Position numbers and translations under genes: made by a program. A DNA stretch of 64,000 nt from Prostheceraeus crozeri (Eukaryota; Platyhelminthes; Polycladida; Euryleptidae): the NCBI GenBank assembly GCA_907163375.1, contig CAJQUW010006145.1, positions 1 to 64,000 on the forward strand, given 5' to 3'. The notes below the pieces were generated by a model that saw only the letters and a program-made list of their open reading frames with translations, was not told the origin of the DNA and ran no database searches. Positions 1 through 9,311 of this stretch are shown piece by piece (the stretch's first letter is position 1; the number at the start of each line of letters is the position of its first letter).

Positions 1-1298
1 ATTTGACCTACTTAGATGTTAATAACCTTTACGGTTCTTCACTCAGTAGGAATCTACCCCACTCAAATTTCAAATGTTGAATGAAAGTGAATTAGATAAA
101 TTTTTTAAATGAAGAAAATGTTCAAAATATAGGATGATGATGGTGAAATCGGCTACATTTTTGATTTAGATTTAGAGTATCCTGCAGCCATTCATGATGA
201 CACTGCCGATTTCCCATTAGCTCCAGAAATGCAGATGATTGAAAAGAGAATGTTTTCACACTATATGAAAAATCTATATGAAAAAGTAAGACCAAATACA
301 CATTTTTCTTCTATCAAGAAACTTCTGCTCCATCAATTTGATAGGGAAAAGTATGTAGTCCACTACTCAATTTTAAAATTTTACTTGACCATGGGCATGA
401 GAATCAAGAGATTCATAGTGGCATAAAATTCACACAAAAGCCTTGGTTAAAAAACATACATTGATATGAACTCTCAAAAGAGGGCTCAATCAAACACTGA
501 CTTCGAAAAGTCATTCTACAAATTGAAAAATAATTCTTTATATGGTAAACAATGGAAATGTAAGGAGAAGGAAAAAATTTAAACTAGTCAACAATGAGAA
601 ACAACTACTGAAATTGTCAAATCATCCTCTCTATGTTCAACACAAAATATTTGATGAAGATCTGGTTGGTATGGAAATGTACAAACCTTCAATAGTTTTA
701 AATAAATTAATATATGTTGGTCAAGCAGTACGTACTTGACTATAGTAAGTTGGAAATGTATCAATTATATTACAATGATCTAAAAGGGTGTCCACTGATA
801 AATAGAACACGACTTTGTGGAGGTGATACCGACAGTTTCTTCCTATGTTTATACACATCACCATCTGTCTGGAAGATATACTTCTATACTTCGGTGAAAA
901 GTTTGACTCTTCAAACTATGACAGTCATCACCGACTATACTCAACTACAAACAAAGCTAGATTAGGTTGTTTTAAGGATGAGTGTGCTGGAAAGTTGCTT
1001 GAGGAAATGATCCTACTAAAACCGAAAATGTATTCCATGAAATATCTAGACTCTACGAATCATAGCATCAAACGTGCAAAAGGAATTCAGAGAGCAGCAG
1101 TCAAAAAAATTGAAACATGATGACTATAGGAGTGTCTATTATAGTGAGAATGATACAACTGAAGATATGACAATTATAAATTCAAAAAATCACATAGTTA
1201 GCACAAAATCATTTAGGAAGCGAGGTCTTTCACTTTGGGAGGATAAGCGCTGTTGGCTGATAAAAATTTATCATTACCATATGGACACTATAGCCTAG
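1..1298 (+). pseudogene. Polinton protein-primed DNA polymerase B, 3' part, broken
   Basis: C-terminal portion of a protein-primed family B DNA polymerase, the enzyme that replicates Polinton DNA. The conserved NSLYGK motif (around 530-550) and the GDTDSFF catalytic motif (around 820-845), whose aspartates bind metal in this family, are both readable. The reading frame is broken in several places across this stretch, so this copy is a fossil. The gene is cut by the left window edge. An AATAAA signal lies near 1361-1367, shortly after the end of coding similarity, consistent with the 3' end of a transcript. Confidence 0.85.
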
Positions 1299-1401
1299 GT
1301 CTTCCCCCACCGTCGAAGAGAAGGAGATGCCTCCTGTCACAGGTGATGTAGAATAAGTCTAAATAAAAACAATATAATATTCCACTTGTAATAGATCTTG
1401 C

Positions 1402-1580
1402 GATTGCTGCATCTTCCGACATGTAGCAACACTTACTAATACATAAGTAGTCTTACTAAAATTGAAATTTCTACATCTTTCCGATATGTAGAAATGATTA
1501 CTAATAAATAGGTAGTCCTAATGTGAATGAATATGTGAAGAATTTGTACTCAACATCATTCCGATATGTGAGCTAATAAA
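1402..1580. repeat. stem-forming tandem repeat between polB and TBP-like gene
   Basis: About two and a half degenerate copies of a 60-70-bp unit occupy the gap between the polymerase and the next gene. Each unit has a short self-complementary core of the type CTACAT...CCGA..ATGTAG, followed by an ACTAATA(A/C)ATA-like tail. The position in the only long non-coding gap on this strand makes a regulatory role possible, but nothing here proves it. Confidence 0.55.
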
Positions 1581-1613
1581 ATAACAAACTTTAGGCAAAC
1601 ATTAAACTTAAAT

Positions 1614-2564
1614 TTGAAACATAGCTTTCGGAACATGCCTCATTACATTAGAACATGGAAACTTAGTGACGTTCAAAACGTTCACATAACAAATTCTAAA
1701 AGAATAGCATTTCGTCATTCAATAGCAAATAGTGATCGAAAACATCGTGGCGTTTGCATTAGTATTGACTCATTGCCTTCACTGAAAGACTTTGCGGATC
1801 TCATTGACAACCATAAGACTCGGATCAAGATTCCTCTCGATGACAAGGTATGGATAAAGTGTGATTCATCAGTCAAACTATACGTCTGTTCACCAAAACG
1901 TGAAGATGTTGAATATCGATTTTTTCGTTTCAGTGACGTCACATGGGAAACCTTTACAAGGGAGATACTACCACAGATAACGTCATTCATTAAAGATGGA
2001 GGACATCAACGGTTGGAAGTTGTAAATCGGATGTTAACTACAAAAGCAAAGTCAAAACTCAATCTACAAGAGATCGAGAGGAATATACCCAACCGAAAAC
2101 AATGGTTACTGATAAAACGCAAATTGAAGCCGACAACGAGCTTACATCTTGGAAGACCCTCAATGTTAACATGGAGGATTCAGAGGAAGGATAGATCTCT
2201 CACTATCCTATTCTTTCCAAATGGAACAATCCAATGTATTGGAAGGGTCATGGAGGGTGATCTCTCATATTTACACTTAACTTTGGAACATTTACTTGGT
2301 GATTCATTATCTGATTGGAAAGTGAAGACAATGACCGTGTTATGTGAATTACACTATCACTATGATTTCCGTAAAGTTACATCATCACATAATCTAACTT
2401 ATGAAGTGGAGTTATTTCCAGCAGCTCAATTGACTAACTGGCATCCATATCATGTTCATGTGTTCCATAATGGAAAGATTGTGATAACCGGCATTAAAGA
2501 CATAAGTGATGTGCCTCCCATCATATGTGATTTGAAAAAATGTTTCATGAAAACCAAATTGTAG
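1614..2564 (+). CDS. Polinton protein with TBP-like C-terminal domain
   Basis: 316-residue open frame from 1614; the first ATG is at 1635, so the natural protein is probably 309 residues. Counted from 1614, residues about 180-230 and 240-312 look like the two repeats of a TATA-binding-protein saddle. The first contains FPNGTIQCIG at 201-210, and the second contains ELFPA at 266-270 followed by FHNGKIVITGIK at 284-295. These match the TBP pattern (ELFPGL..., then a hydrophobic strand, then F.SGK(V/I)V.TGA). The N-terminal 130 residues contain two segments with the strand-strand-helix look of PC4/Sub1 coactivators (GVCISIDSLPSL near 46-57, KIPLDDKVWIK near 72-82); that part is tentative. The gene lies just after polB on the same strand, in the position of an early gene. 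I infer a transcription-factor role; the alternative is an unrelated DNA-binding fold. Confidence 0.6.
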   Translation: MKHSFRNMPHYIRTWKLSDVQNVHITNSKRIAFRHSIANSDRKHRGVCISIDSLPSLKDFADLIDNHKTRIKIPLDDKVWIKCDSSVKLYVCSPKREDVEYRFFRFSDVTWETFTREILPQITSFIKDGGHQRLEVVNRMLTTKAKSKLNLQEIERNIPNRKQWLLIKRKLKPTTSLHLGRPSMLTWRIQRKDRSLTILFFPNGTIQCIGRVMEGDLSYLHLTLEHLLGDSLSDWKVKTMTVLCELHYHYDFRKVTSSHNLTYEVELFPAAQLTNWHPYHVHVFHNGKIVITGIKDISDVPPIICDLKKCFMKTKL

Positions 2565-2565
2565 A

Positions 2566-2648
2566 TTTTGTATATATGTGGATAGATAATGAAATGTGAA
2601 CATGTTTTTTGTATATATGTGAATAGATAATGAAATATGAGCATGTTT
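2566..2648. repeat. two-copy 40-bp tandem repeat at convergent gene ends
   Basis: Two near-identical copies of a 40-bp unit (core GTATATATGTGRATAGATAA) follow directly after the stop codon of the TBP-like gene. They sit in the 150-bp gap where plus- and minus-strand Polinton genes converge. This is probably 3' untranslated sequence of the plus-strand gene. Confidence 0.8.
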
Positions 2649-2708
2649 TTGTTTTCCTTATAAACCCTTGTTTTGGAAAAAAGAGAGCAAGTTAATGATA
2701 CAACATAA

Positions 2709-2716
2709 AACTTTAT
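2709..2716 (-). terminator. AATAAA polyadenylation signal of the minus-strand block
   Basis: On the minus strand GAAATAAAG overlaps the stop codon of the protease gene. It is the last signal before the convergent plus-strand gene and so is a good candidate for the 3' end of the leftward transcripts. Confidence 0.5.
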
Positions 2717-3177
2717 TTCAAAACTGTTTCAACATATTTAGTAAGAATTACATCATTTTTATCACAGTTTTTTGAAAATAGTTCTAAAGCACTTTTACAG
2801 TTATTTTTCAATGGTCTCTCGTTGACAAAATAGAGTACATAGCCACCGCACATTAGAGATGTATTACTTTGAAGTGGGAACGATGTCACTTTCCTAACAG
2901 TCCAGGAAAACCTGTTCATCCATAATGCGATATCATGTAAACGAGGTTGATTAAGAGAGTCAAAATATTCGGCAACTTTATAACGATTGATGTATACAGC
3001 AATCCAATGTTTTCCGGGAAGATTGTTGGTATCCGTATTGATGATAAGCGAACAAGGATAGAAAGGAATTGAATCAGGTAAATTATCTCTAGAAAAGACA
3101 TTGAGAAATATTGTCTTGGAGTAGGGATGAGCTTTCCTCATTTTCCTCAAGATTTCTATGTTGCTTAAGTTACTCAT
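2713..3177 (-). CDS. Polinton maturation protease, adenain-like
   Basis: 154-residue cysteine protease of the adenovirus protease/Ulp1 fold, which processes capsid proteins during virion maturation in related viruses. The catalytic order seen in adenain is present: GKHW with H57, an acidic residue in EYFDS at 70-74, Q103 in FPLQ, and C110 in the MCGG motif. Its length is at the short end for the family. The start overlaps the stop of the capsid gene by four bases, so the two are tightly coupled. A second ATG at codon 13 (3141) lies 20 bp after a TAAGCAA motif and could be the real start. The frame looks whole. Confidence 0.9.
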   Translation of the reverse strand: MSNLSNIEILRKMRKAHPYSKTIFLNVFSRDNLPDSIPFYPCSLIINTDTNNLPGKHWIAVYINRYKVAEYFDSLNQPRLHDIALWMNRFSWTVRKVTSFPLQSNTSLMCGGYVLYFVNERPLKNNCKSALELFSKNCDKNDVILTKYVETVLK

Positions 3178-4457
3178 CTCTGATAGCTGACAGTCACGTC
3201 TCTCATTCTTGTTATCTCAACTTTGCTATCATAGATAGCATAAATGAGACAAGTAATTGTTTGCTTCAAAGGTGACTCAAATGATACCTCCAGTCGTAGA
3301 TTTCCAGGCTTTGTAACTCCTACGCTTTCACCACCTAGATCTGCATCTGCTGTGAGGTTGTACATAATGAAGAAGTAGCCATTCTTGTACATATCCATTG
3401 TAATTCCATTTGAATCGTCTGTATTAAACATGTTGAGGGCGGTGAAAATAGAACCATATTCACGTGCGAATTTACCATCTTTGAAATTAGGCTCATATGC
3501 TTTGCAAGATACAAATTTCCCATCCTGATAGAGTGCTAGTTTGCTAACATTAAAGTGTTGGAAATTGAATGGATTCTTTTCAAAAGCACCAATGAATGCC
3601 TCATTTTCCACAAATGTGATATACACCGCCTTTGGCATTGCAGTGGGAAAAAGATTTGGGTAGGCATGTGAGGATGATCCCGCACCAATTGTGAAGTTTG
3701 TCAACACACTGTGATTAACTGGATATATTGCATTGTTTTTCCTCAATCCTGTCGCATGCTCGTTGATGACTGACGGGTTCATTGTTACTCGCCTTACATT
3801 GAGCACGGCATTACTTATGTTGACTTGATAGTTTGTAGCTCCAAAAGCCATTAACGCGAACTCAGGATTTGCGCGAATAAATTTTATTTGCATTTTAACC
3901 TGTGATAGCAGATATCTAGATTGACGAAGGAAATCAAGATAGACGGGTCCTTTCAAGTATAATTCCTTTGAATCCGCTGTTAAATCCATTCGTCTTTTCA
4001 ACCCTGTATTTGAGACATCATCAAATTTCCCTTGCTGATCATCATACCACCCAGAAACTTGCAAGTGTGACTGTTTAGCTTGCTTTTGAAATTGAGTCAT
4101 TGTATGTATATATGCTCCATATGGATATGCTCGATCCCCTCCTTCAATCTGTTTGTCATTCAATATTAGATACACATCTGAGAACAGACTGGCAATAGGA
4201 AGATTTGCTAACCCCACTTTATCCTTGGATGAATCGATATTTGTACCATCAGTCTTCTTAATTTGTATACACAACTCTAAATCAATGGATTGACAGTCAA
4301 TATAATCTTGAGGATTGGCAGGTATATCAAACTGAATAGGCTGCTGGTTACCATCGATATTTGTTGTGGGGACTATGTCTACAATTGTTGAGGAGATGAT
4401 GTCTGTCTGATGAGGGGGAGAATCGAAGAAACACAAAGCCGAATTGATACTCTGCAT
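3174..4457 (-). CDS. Polinton major capsid protein (double jelly-roll)
   Basis: 427-residue protein, commonly annotated in invertebrate genomes as F54H12.2-like and recognised in the Polinton literature as the double-jelly-roll major capsid protein. Seen here are the N-terminal stretch with DIPANPQDYIDC, the conserved SLFSDVYLILNDKQIEGG segment with YPYGAYIHT after it, and a C-terminal half rich in alternating beta-strand patterns, including KNGYFFIMYNLT. It would build the capsid shell. It is followed by the protease and preceded by the basic core-like protein, the usual morphogenesis cluster. The frame looks whole. Confidence 0.88.
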   Translation of the reverse strand: MQSINSALCFFDSPPHQTDIISSTIVDIVPTTNIDGNQQPIQFDIPANPQDYIDCQSIDLELCIQIKKTDGTNIDSSKDKVGLANLPIASLFSDVYLILNDKQIEGGDRAYPYGAYIHTMTQFQKQAKQSHLQVSGWYDDQQGKFDDVSNTGLKRRMDLTADSKELYLKGPVYLDFLRQSRYLLSQVKMQIKFIRANPEFALMAFGATNYQVNISNAVLNVRRVTMNPSVINEHATGLRKNNAIYPVNHSVLTNFTIGAGSSSHAYPNLFPTAMPKAVYITFVENEAFIGAFEKNPFNFQHFNVSKLALYQDGKFVSCKAYEPNFKDGKFAREYGSIFTALNMFNTDDSNGITMDMYKNGYFFIMYNLTADADLGGESVGVTKPGNLRLEVSFESPLKQTITCLIYAIYDSKVEITRMRDVTVSYQR

Positions 4458-4467
4458 CGTATTAGCT

Positions 4468-4950
4468 CTACAAATATGTTGTCTTCCTTCGTTTTGACTT
4501 GTTTCTAGTAGCTGTGGAATTTCGTTTGCGCTTTCTTGTTTTCACTCGACGTCTAGATTTAGAACGTGCTGCTCTAGTCGGCTTTTTACTTTTCCTGCGT
4601 CTTTGCTTAGTAACTCGGCCTGATCCAACTTGTCTTGACTTCCTACGCTTCTTCCGAACTGTACGTCTCGTCTTTGTTAAATCATCTAATGCGTCTATGG
4701 CAGATTGCTGCGCGCGCATTTTCATAGATTCACCGATATCCTCACCTTGAAGCGCATCAGCTGCAACATTTGCACCAAAATCTAAAGCCCTGCTTCCAAC
4801 ACGCTTCATGATTGGTACGCCATACTTTTTGAGTGTTGGAAGAACCATACGTCTTAGTGCACCAAATATGCCTCCTCCAACTTGTCGTCTACCTCCAACA
4901 AACACGGGATAACCGCTCTGATATGATGGTCTACTGTAAATGCCTGTCAT
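4468..4950 (-). CDS. basic core-like protein
   Basis: 160 residues. The first 90 include a Gly-rich patch (GGRRQVGGGIFGALRR) and a putative amphipathic helix (VLPTLKKYGVPIMKRVG, then RALDFGANVAADALQG). The last 60 are almost solid Arg/Lys. This arrangement resembles adenovirus core proteins (mu/pX, pVII) that condense DNA, and small capsid-associated proteins of adeno-like viruses. Its place immediately upstream of the major capsid gene fits a virion DNA-packing role. That role is inferred from composition and position, not from a recognised domain. ATG at 4950; 17 bp separate the stop of the upstream gene from this start codon. Confidence 0.65.
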   Translation of the reverse strand: MTGIYSRPSYQSGYPVFVGGRRQVGGGIFGALRRMVLPTLKKYGVPIMKRVGSRALDFGANVAADALQGEDIGESMKMRAQQSAIDALDDLTKTRRTVRKKRRKSRQVGSGRVTKQRRRKSKKPTRAARSKSRRRVKTRKRKRNSTATRNKSKRRKTTYL

Positions 4951-4970
4951 TATGACTATTGCGTAAAGCC

Positions 4971-6575
4971 TTATTCTCGTGACCTAATATGTAGGGTTAA
5001 AACAGTAACACCACCACAGAACGGTACTACTTCTCCTGCATCATCATGAATTGATATGTCAATTCTATTGATGAAATTTCGGCTGATTGGTAGATACATT
5101 GTGTTAAAAAATTCTCGATTGATTAGTTGCTTCCTTACGGATGAGAGAGGAAATGTGCGCAGAAGTGGGGCCTCAATGTCGCCAACCCTTGTATATTCAA
5201 TAATGTTACAATAGACGTATAAGTTACTTATATCACGCTCTAGTGATGGGGCTGTATCGCCTATTGATGTACCTTCATAAATAGTTGATTTTGAGAATCC
5301 CAATGTGGTCGTTAACACGCTATCCAGCTTGATAAGAGAGTTCTTCCCTACCTTTAGAATCATGCGTTTCTTATGTGGGTCATAAGAAAAGTGATATTCA
5401 TCTGCATCAAGGTAATCTACACCAAACTCATTTAACTTTGTACACAATTCAGATGGCGTTTTCAAGCTTTCAATGTTCAAATTAACTCTTTTTACAAGTT
5501 CACTGGAAGTAGACAATTCATCACCCGATATGTCTTCGCTGTATACGTGGATATCCCATGAAGCATTTGTTGATGCTTTGAGTTTAGAAGAGGACAATTG
5601 AACCTTGAATGTATCATTTAATTCTGTCAACCAAGGTGCGCTTTCAAGGCCCTTAAACATCCCAATCATTTCAGATCCAAATTCAATAACAGCGGACTCA
5701 GACTTTTCCAATGGTGTCTTTTTAGTAAAAACAATAAATTCTGCCTCCGTTTCAACAGTAAATAAAGTTACTTTCTCTTTCTTATATTCACAAGTCATTA
5801 ACGTTTCTGGCACTGATCCTTGAAACTTTCTTGCAAAGTCTTCAACACTTCTAATGACCTCAAATTTATTTTTTACTCGGATGCTCCTTTTTTGTAATGC
5901 ATACAATGGCACAATTCTACATTTAAAATCAGTGACTTTCCTCTCCGAATTCCACCCACGTCCATTGTAACAATACCTTGATGAGAAAGTTGTTCTGGAA
6001 TACCCAAAAGTATGACTCAAATCCTTACCTAATACAAGAAGAACATGCTTCCCTTCCTTCATCAATTTTGTTGACCCCTTTATGACTGGTTTGTAGAATT
6101 TATTCAAAGTCAGCTTGAAGAGATCATTTATTCGTTCAAACATTCTACCGATTTCCTTTTCTGTATCTTGCAAGCTCATTGTGGGAACCTTAGAATCAAA
6201 AGTTGACGTTGCAAATGCCTTTTGAATTTTAATCATGTTTTGAACAGATGGTAAAGATGTTGAAAAAGGATGTAAAGTTAGATGATGAAAAGCCCATGTA
6301 CCATGTAGACTATTTTGAAATATGCGAAAGCAATCATCCTTCTCTCGCACTTCTTTATGTAATTCAAAATAGTTGTTCTTTAGCAAACTGATATCGTTGT
6401 AATAAGTAATTTCAGTTAGAGCAACTTCATGGGGTCCATGCAGAGTAATTGGATTAGCGAATTCAACAGAGTATAGAGATGGTTTGTTACTTGGGAATAT
6501 CTTGGGGTTGCTATTGCTTGGAAGAATGATATTGAAGTTAGTAGACATGTTAAAGTCATATATGGAAGAAGTCAC
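4971..6575 (-). CDS. large putative structural protein of Polinton
   Basis: The open frame gives 534 residues, but the first in-frame codon is GTG; the first ATG is at 6548 (about 525 residues), 37 bp after a TAAGCTA motif. The N-terminus has the pattern FPSNKPSLYSVEF...LHGPHEVALTEI, recurrent in Polinton proteins encoded beside the capsid gene. The rest is mixed beta/alpha with no catalytic motif that I recognise. The size and position between integrase and core-like protein suggest a virion component, perhaps minor capsid or vertex. Function unproven. The frame looks whole. Confidence 0.65.
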   Translation of the reverse strand: MTSSIYDFNMSTNFNIILPSNSNPKIFPSNKPSLYSVEFANPITLHGPHEVALTEITYYNDISLLKNNYFELHKEVREKDDCFRIFQNSLHGTWAFHHLTLHPFSTSLPSVQNMIKIQKAFATSTFDSKVPTMSLQDTEKEIGRMFERINDLFKLTLNKFYKPVIKGSTKLMKEGKHVLLVLGKDLSHTFGYSRTTFSSRYCYNGRGWNSERKVTDFKCRIVPLYALQKRSIRVKNKFEVIRSVEDFARKFQGSVPETLMTCEYKKEKVTLFTVETEAEFIVFTKKTPLEKSESAVIEFGSEMIGMFKGLESAPWLTELNDTFKVQLSSSKLKASTNASWDIHVYSEDISGDELSTSSELVKRVNLNIESLKTPSELCTKLNEFGVDYLDADEYHFSYDPHKKRMILKVGKNSLIKLDSVLTTTLGFSKSTIYEGTSIGDTAPSLERDISNLYVYCNIIEYTRVGDIEAPLLRTFPLSSVRKQLINREFFNTMYLPISRNFINRIDISIHDDAGEVVPFCGGVTVLTLHIRSRE

Positions 6576-6588
6576 ATGCTATATTAGC

Positions 6589-7740
6589 TTAAAAGTTACG
6601 AGTGTCTCCCATCTCCACATTTTGTAGATCCTGATGCGTTATCCAGCTATTGAATGAATCAGGATATCCTTTCCATTTAACTAGATATTTCCTTTGATTG
6701 CCATGACCTTTCCTCCTAATTATTTTATCAATCATATACACCTCTTCACTTCTGTCTACTACTTGCAATTCATAAGAGTAAAATTTTCCTTCAATTGGAT
6801 TGCCATGGTAATCTATTAATTTATACATGGTGGGTCTAAATTTTGTATTTACTTCATCCACAAAAAACTCTTCTTCAGTCCAATTAGGTAGATACCCCTT
6901 CTCAAATGTAGACTTAACCTTTGAAATCCGAACTCTATCACCAACATTAATTTTCTTTTCATTGGAAATGTTTTTCGCTTTCTTATCATACAATCGAAGC
7001 CATACATCCATCGCATTATCTGGGGTAACATCAACTGGTTTCATCTTAATGATTCGATGGTAGCTTTCATTGTAATTCTTAACAAATTTCTGCAGCTCAC
7101 CTAACCAAACATGTGTATTTTTTGCAGTGAAATAGCGCCATATTTTTGTCTTCAGTGTGCGATTGAACCTCTCAACCATGGCAGCTTTATAAGCACTTTT
7201 GACACTAAACAATTCCACATTATGACTTTTAAGGAGACTTCGAACATGAGAGTTTTCGAATTCCTTCCCTTGATCGGTCTGTATTCTTTGCGGAACACGC
7301 CCCTCATCGAAAATGCTCTGAAAAGCCGCTTCAACTTCTGGTCCTCGTTTAGATTTCAGTGCACGTGCCCAAGCAAAGCGAGATAAAATATCTATTACGG
7401 TTAAGATGTATTTATAGCCATCATTGTACTGTGATATCTGTTGCATGTCAGCCAAGTCCGCTTGCCATTGACTATCTATATTGTTAACAACATATTTTCT
7501 TGTTGGAAACCGCTTTCTCGCATTTTTGTGAAGAGTGTAAGTCGGTTGACTCCTCAACCACTTCTTGACTTTCTCTATTCCCACACCTGCTGCACGAGCT
7601 AGAACCTCCGGACGACTGAAACTTGCGGGATGATTTAAGTCGTAATAAATCTTTCTGAGTTTCACTGCTGTACTCATCGTCTTTGTTCTGATTTGCACGC
7701 GTATTACTCGCACAGCAACTGCTAACACAATTGATATCAA
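6589..7740 (-). CDS. Polinton retroviral-type integrase with chromodomain
   Basis: 383-residue frame; the likely start is the ATG at 7677 (MSTAVKLRK), because the codons before it lack family similarity. An N-terminal helical region is followed by the rve catalytic core with D95 (WQADLADM), D156 (IQTDQGKEF) and E190 (MVERFNRTL), the DDE triad that joins element ends to host DNA. After an SH3-like linker region, a C-terminal chromodomain (about 335-375, with YLVKWKGYPDSFNSW) probably steers insertion to histone-marked chromatin. Domain order and length are typical of Polinton integrases. The frame looks whole. Confidence 0.93.
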   Translation of the reverse strand: MISIVLAVAVRVIRVQIRTKTMSTAVKLRKIYYDLNHPASFSRPEVLARAAGVGIEKVKKWLRSQPTYTLHKNARKRFPTRKYVVNNIDSQWQADLADMQQISQYNDGYKYILTVIDILSRFAWARALKSKRGPEVEAAFQSIFDEGRVPQRIQTDQGKEFENSHVRSLLKSHNVELFSVKSAYKAAMVERFNRTLKTKIWRYFTAKNTHVWLGELQKFVKNYNESYHRIIKMKPVDVTPDNAMDVWLRLYDKKAKNISNEKKINVGDRVRISKVKSTFEKGYLPNWTEEEFFVDEVNTKFRPTMYKLIDYHGNPIEGKFYSYELQVVDRSEEVYMIDKIIRRKGHGNQRKYLVKWKGYPDSFNSWITHQDLQNVEMGDTRNF

Positions 7741-7844
7741 CCTCTATGCCCTCTTCTCCTTTGCCTTCGAGCGCAGATTTCAAACAACAGCAAAATTTTT
7801 GTAACGACATAATATGAGAGAGGCAAGGCGTAATTCATATTTGC

Positions 7845-8525
7845 TTAATATTTACTATACTCCTTCGCAACACGCATTGAGCGCCTAGTAGCTCTTTTTG
7901 GTTGCAGATCATCGGGATCTGCAAGCTCTCGCTTGACCGCCATCGTGGGTGTTTTACTCTTTGATCCATCTTGTAAGTGACCCTTATCCAATTCATTCAC
8001 AGTCGGTCCTCCAATAATATTGTGAGGTACATTTTGATCAGATAAAATTTTCTGAAAATATGTCCACCCTTGTGGTGCACCTAGTTTTCGCCTTACATCT
8101 CTGACAGCATATTGTAGAAGGTCATCTATGTGACTATTTCTAATAACATCACCAGTTGTTTCATCTATTATCTCCCCTCTCTCATTGAACTTCACATGTG
8201 GATCAATGAAGTCAAATAATCGCTCAGCGCGCACACGATATGGTCGAGGTGTTGACAAGGTTATAAATCGTCGCAACTTGTCACGAATCTGTCGCCTCTC
8301 GTCAATGTTTTCAGCTGCTAACTGCATTCGTCGATAGGGATCCTTAATCTTCTGAATTTCCATATCCTTTTGTGTTAGTTCCTTAAGTTGATTCGTAATA
8401 GGTTGATCTATATTTTTGACTTCCTGTGCACTTTGTAATGTAGTCAATTGTACATACTCCTCTTGAGGAATGACTACCATCTTTGAATACGACATGTTTG
8501 AAAATAATAAGGCAACAAAGTACAT
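7845..8525 (-). CDS. conserved Polinton protein, unknown function
   Basis: 226-residue frame. The second ATG at 8495 (MSYSKMVVIP) is the more likely start, since the first lies inside the TAAGCAATG motif just after the ATPase stop. The N-terminal half is helical and charged (LKELTQKDMEIQKIKDPYRR). The middle carries IDETTGDVIRNSHIDDLLQYA and PQGWTYFQKIL, a combination I associate with unnamed proteins near Polinton integrase and ATPase genes. The tail is basic. It could be a capsid accessory or scaffold; no domain supports a sharper call. Confidence 0.6.
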   Translation of the reverse strand: MYFVALLFSNMSYSKMVVIPQEEYVQLTTLQSAQEVKNIDQPITNQLKELTQKDMEIQKIKDPYRRMQLAAENIDERRQIRDKLRRFITLSTPRPYRVRAERLFDFIDPHVKFNERGEIIDETTGDVIRNSHIDDLLQYAVRDVRRKLGAPQGWTYFQKILSDQNVPHNIIGGPTVNELDKGHLQDGSKSKTPTMAVKRELADPDDLQPKRATRRSMRVAKEYSKY

Positions 8526-8534
8526 TGCTTAAAA

Positions 8535-9170
8535 CTAACTGTGAACCGAGAAAACTGTCATTGGTTCAGCGGAATTAGGTATGATATTTGTTCGAAATCG
8601 AAGTCGTTCCGGACATTCCTGGGTTAGATCAATAAATAGATAACCATGTGGTTTCTTTGTTACATCTTCATATATTTTTGAAAGTACTTTAGGTTGTTGA
8701 GGTAATATCTGTCTACTGAGATGATGTATCTGACTGCTATCTCTTGGATTTTTAAATATTGCCAAATAATGTGTATTCAAACTTCTAGTTCTTTGCTCTT
8801 TCCCTCCATCGAAGATGTTTTGGGTGATGTAGATAATAAAAGCTTCCCTATGATGTGCAGTTTGAATGAACATTTCAGTTACATCCTTTGAAGATTTGCT
8901 TTCTCGTAATAGATCATCTAATACTAGTAAGTCACCTGCTTTGATATCCTCAGTTGATGGCAACCCTTGCTTCACCTCATAACCTTTCTGGCGAAGTGCA
9001 GAATGTAGTTGTGGTTGAAATATTCCATAATACCATTTGACTCTCTTAATTTCCTTGTTAAACATTTCATTTCTATATTGTAGCAATTCAGTTACAAATG
9101 TAGTTTTACCGGACTGACTTGGTCCAGCGACACACATTGTGCGATCAGTGAATAGACGAAAATCTGTCAT
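8535..9170 (-). CDS. Polinton genome-packaging ATPase
   Basis: 211-residue P-loop ATPase of the FtsK/HerA (A32-like) group, which pumps DNA into preformed capsids in related viruses. Walker A is GPSQSGKT at 16-23 and Walker B is LLVLDD at 81-86. A sensor-like polar stretch follows (FIIYITQNIF). The protein is compact, as is normal for Polintons. ATG at 9170, about 42 bp downstream of a TAAGCAA motif at 9212-9218. The frame looks whole. Confidence 0.9.
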   Translation of the reverse strand: MTDFRLFTDRTMCVAGPSQSGKTTFVTELLQYRNEMFNKEIKRVKWYYGIFQPQLHSALRQKGYEVKQGLPSTEDIKAGDLLVLDDLLRESKSSKDVTEMFIQTAHHREAFIIYITQNIFDGGKEQRTRSLNTHYLAIFKNPRDSSQIHHLSRQILPQQPKVLSKIYEDVTKKPHGYLFIDLTQECPERLRFRTNIIPNSAEPMTVFSVHS

Positions 9171-9311
9171 CTTATAATTCCATTAACATTAAACTCATCA
9201 TCCCGCTAATTTTGCTTAGAACAACAAAACAGACACATGTTCCAGATCAAGTTTATTTACATTCAGAATAGAAACTTTCAAGTTACATTTACAAATTAAA
9301 ACATTTACAAA

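Noticed and set aside
7484-7810. 108-codon Cys-rich frame overlapping the integrase start
   Set aside because: It lies mostly inside the integrase gene in another frame and has no recognisable domain; its ATG does follow a TAAGCAA motif, but that alone does not support a gene.
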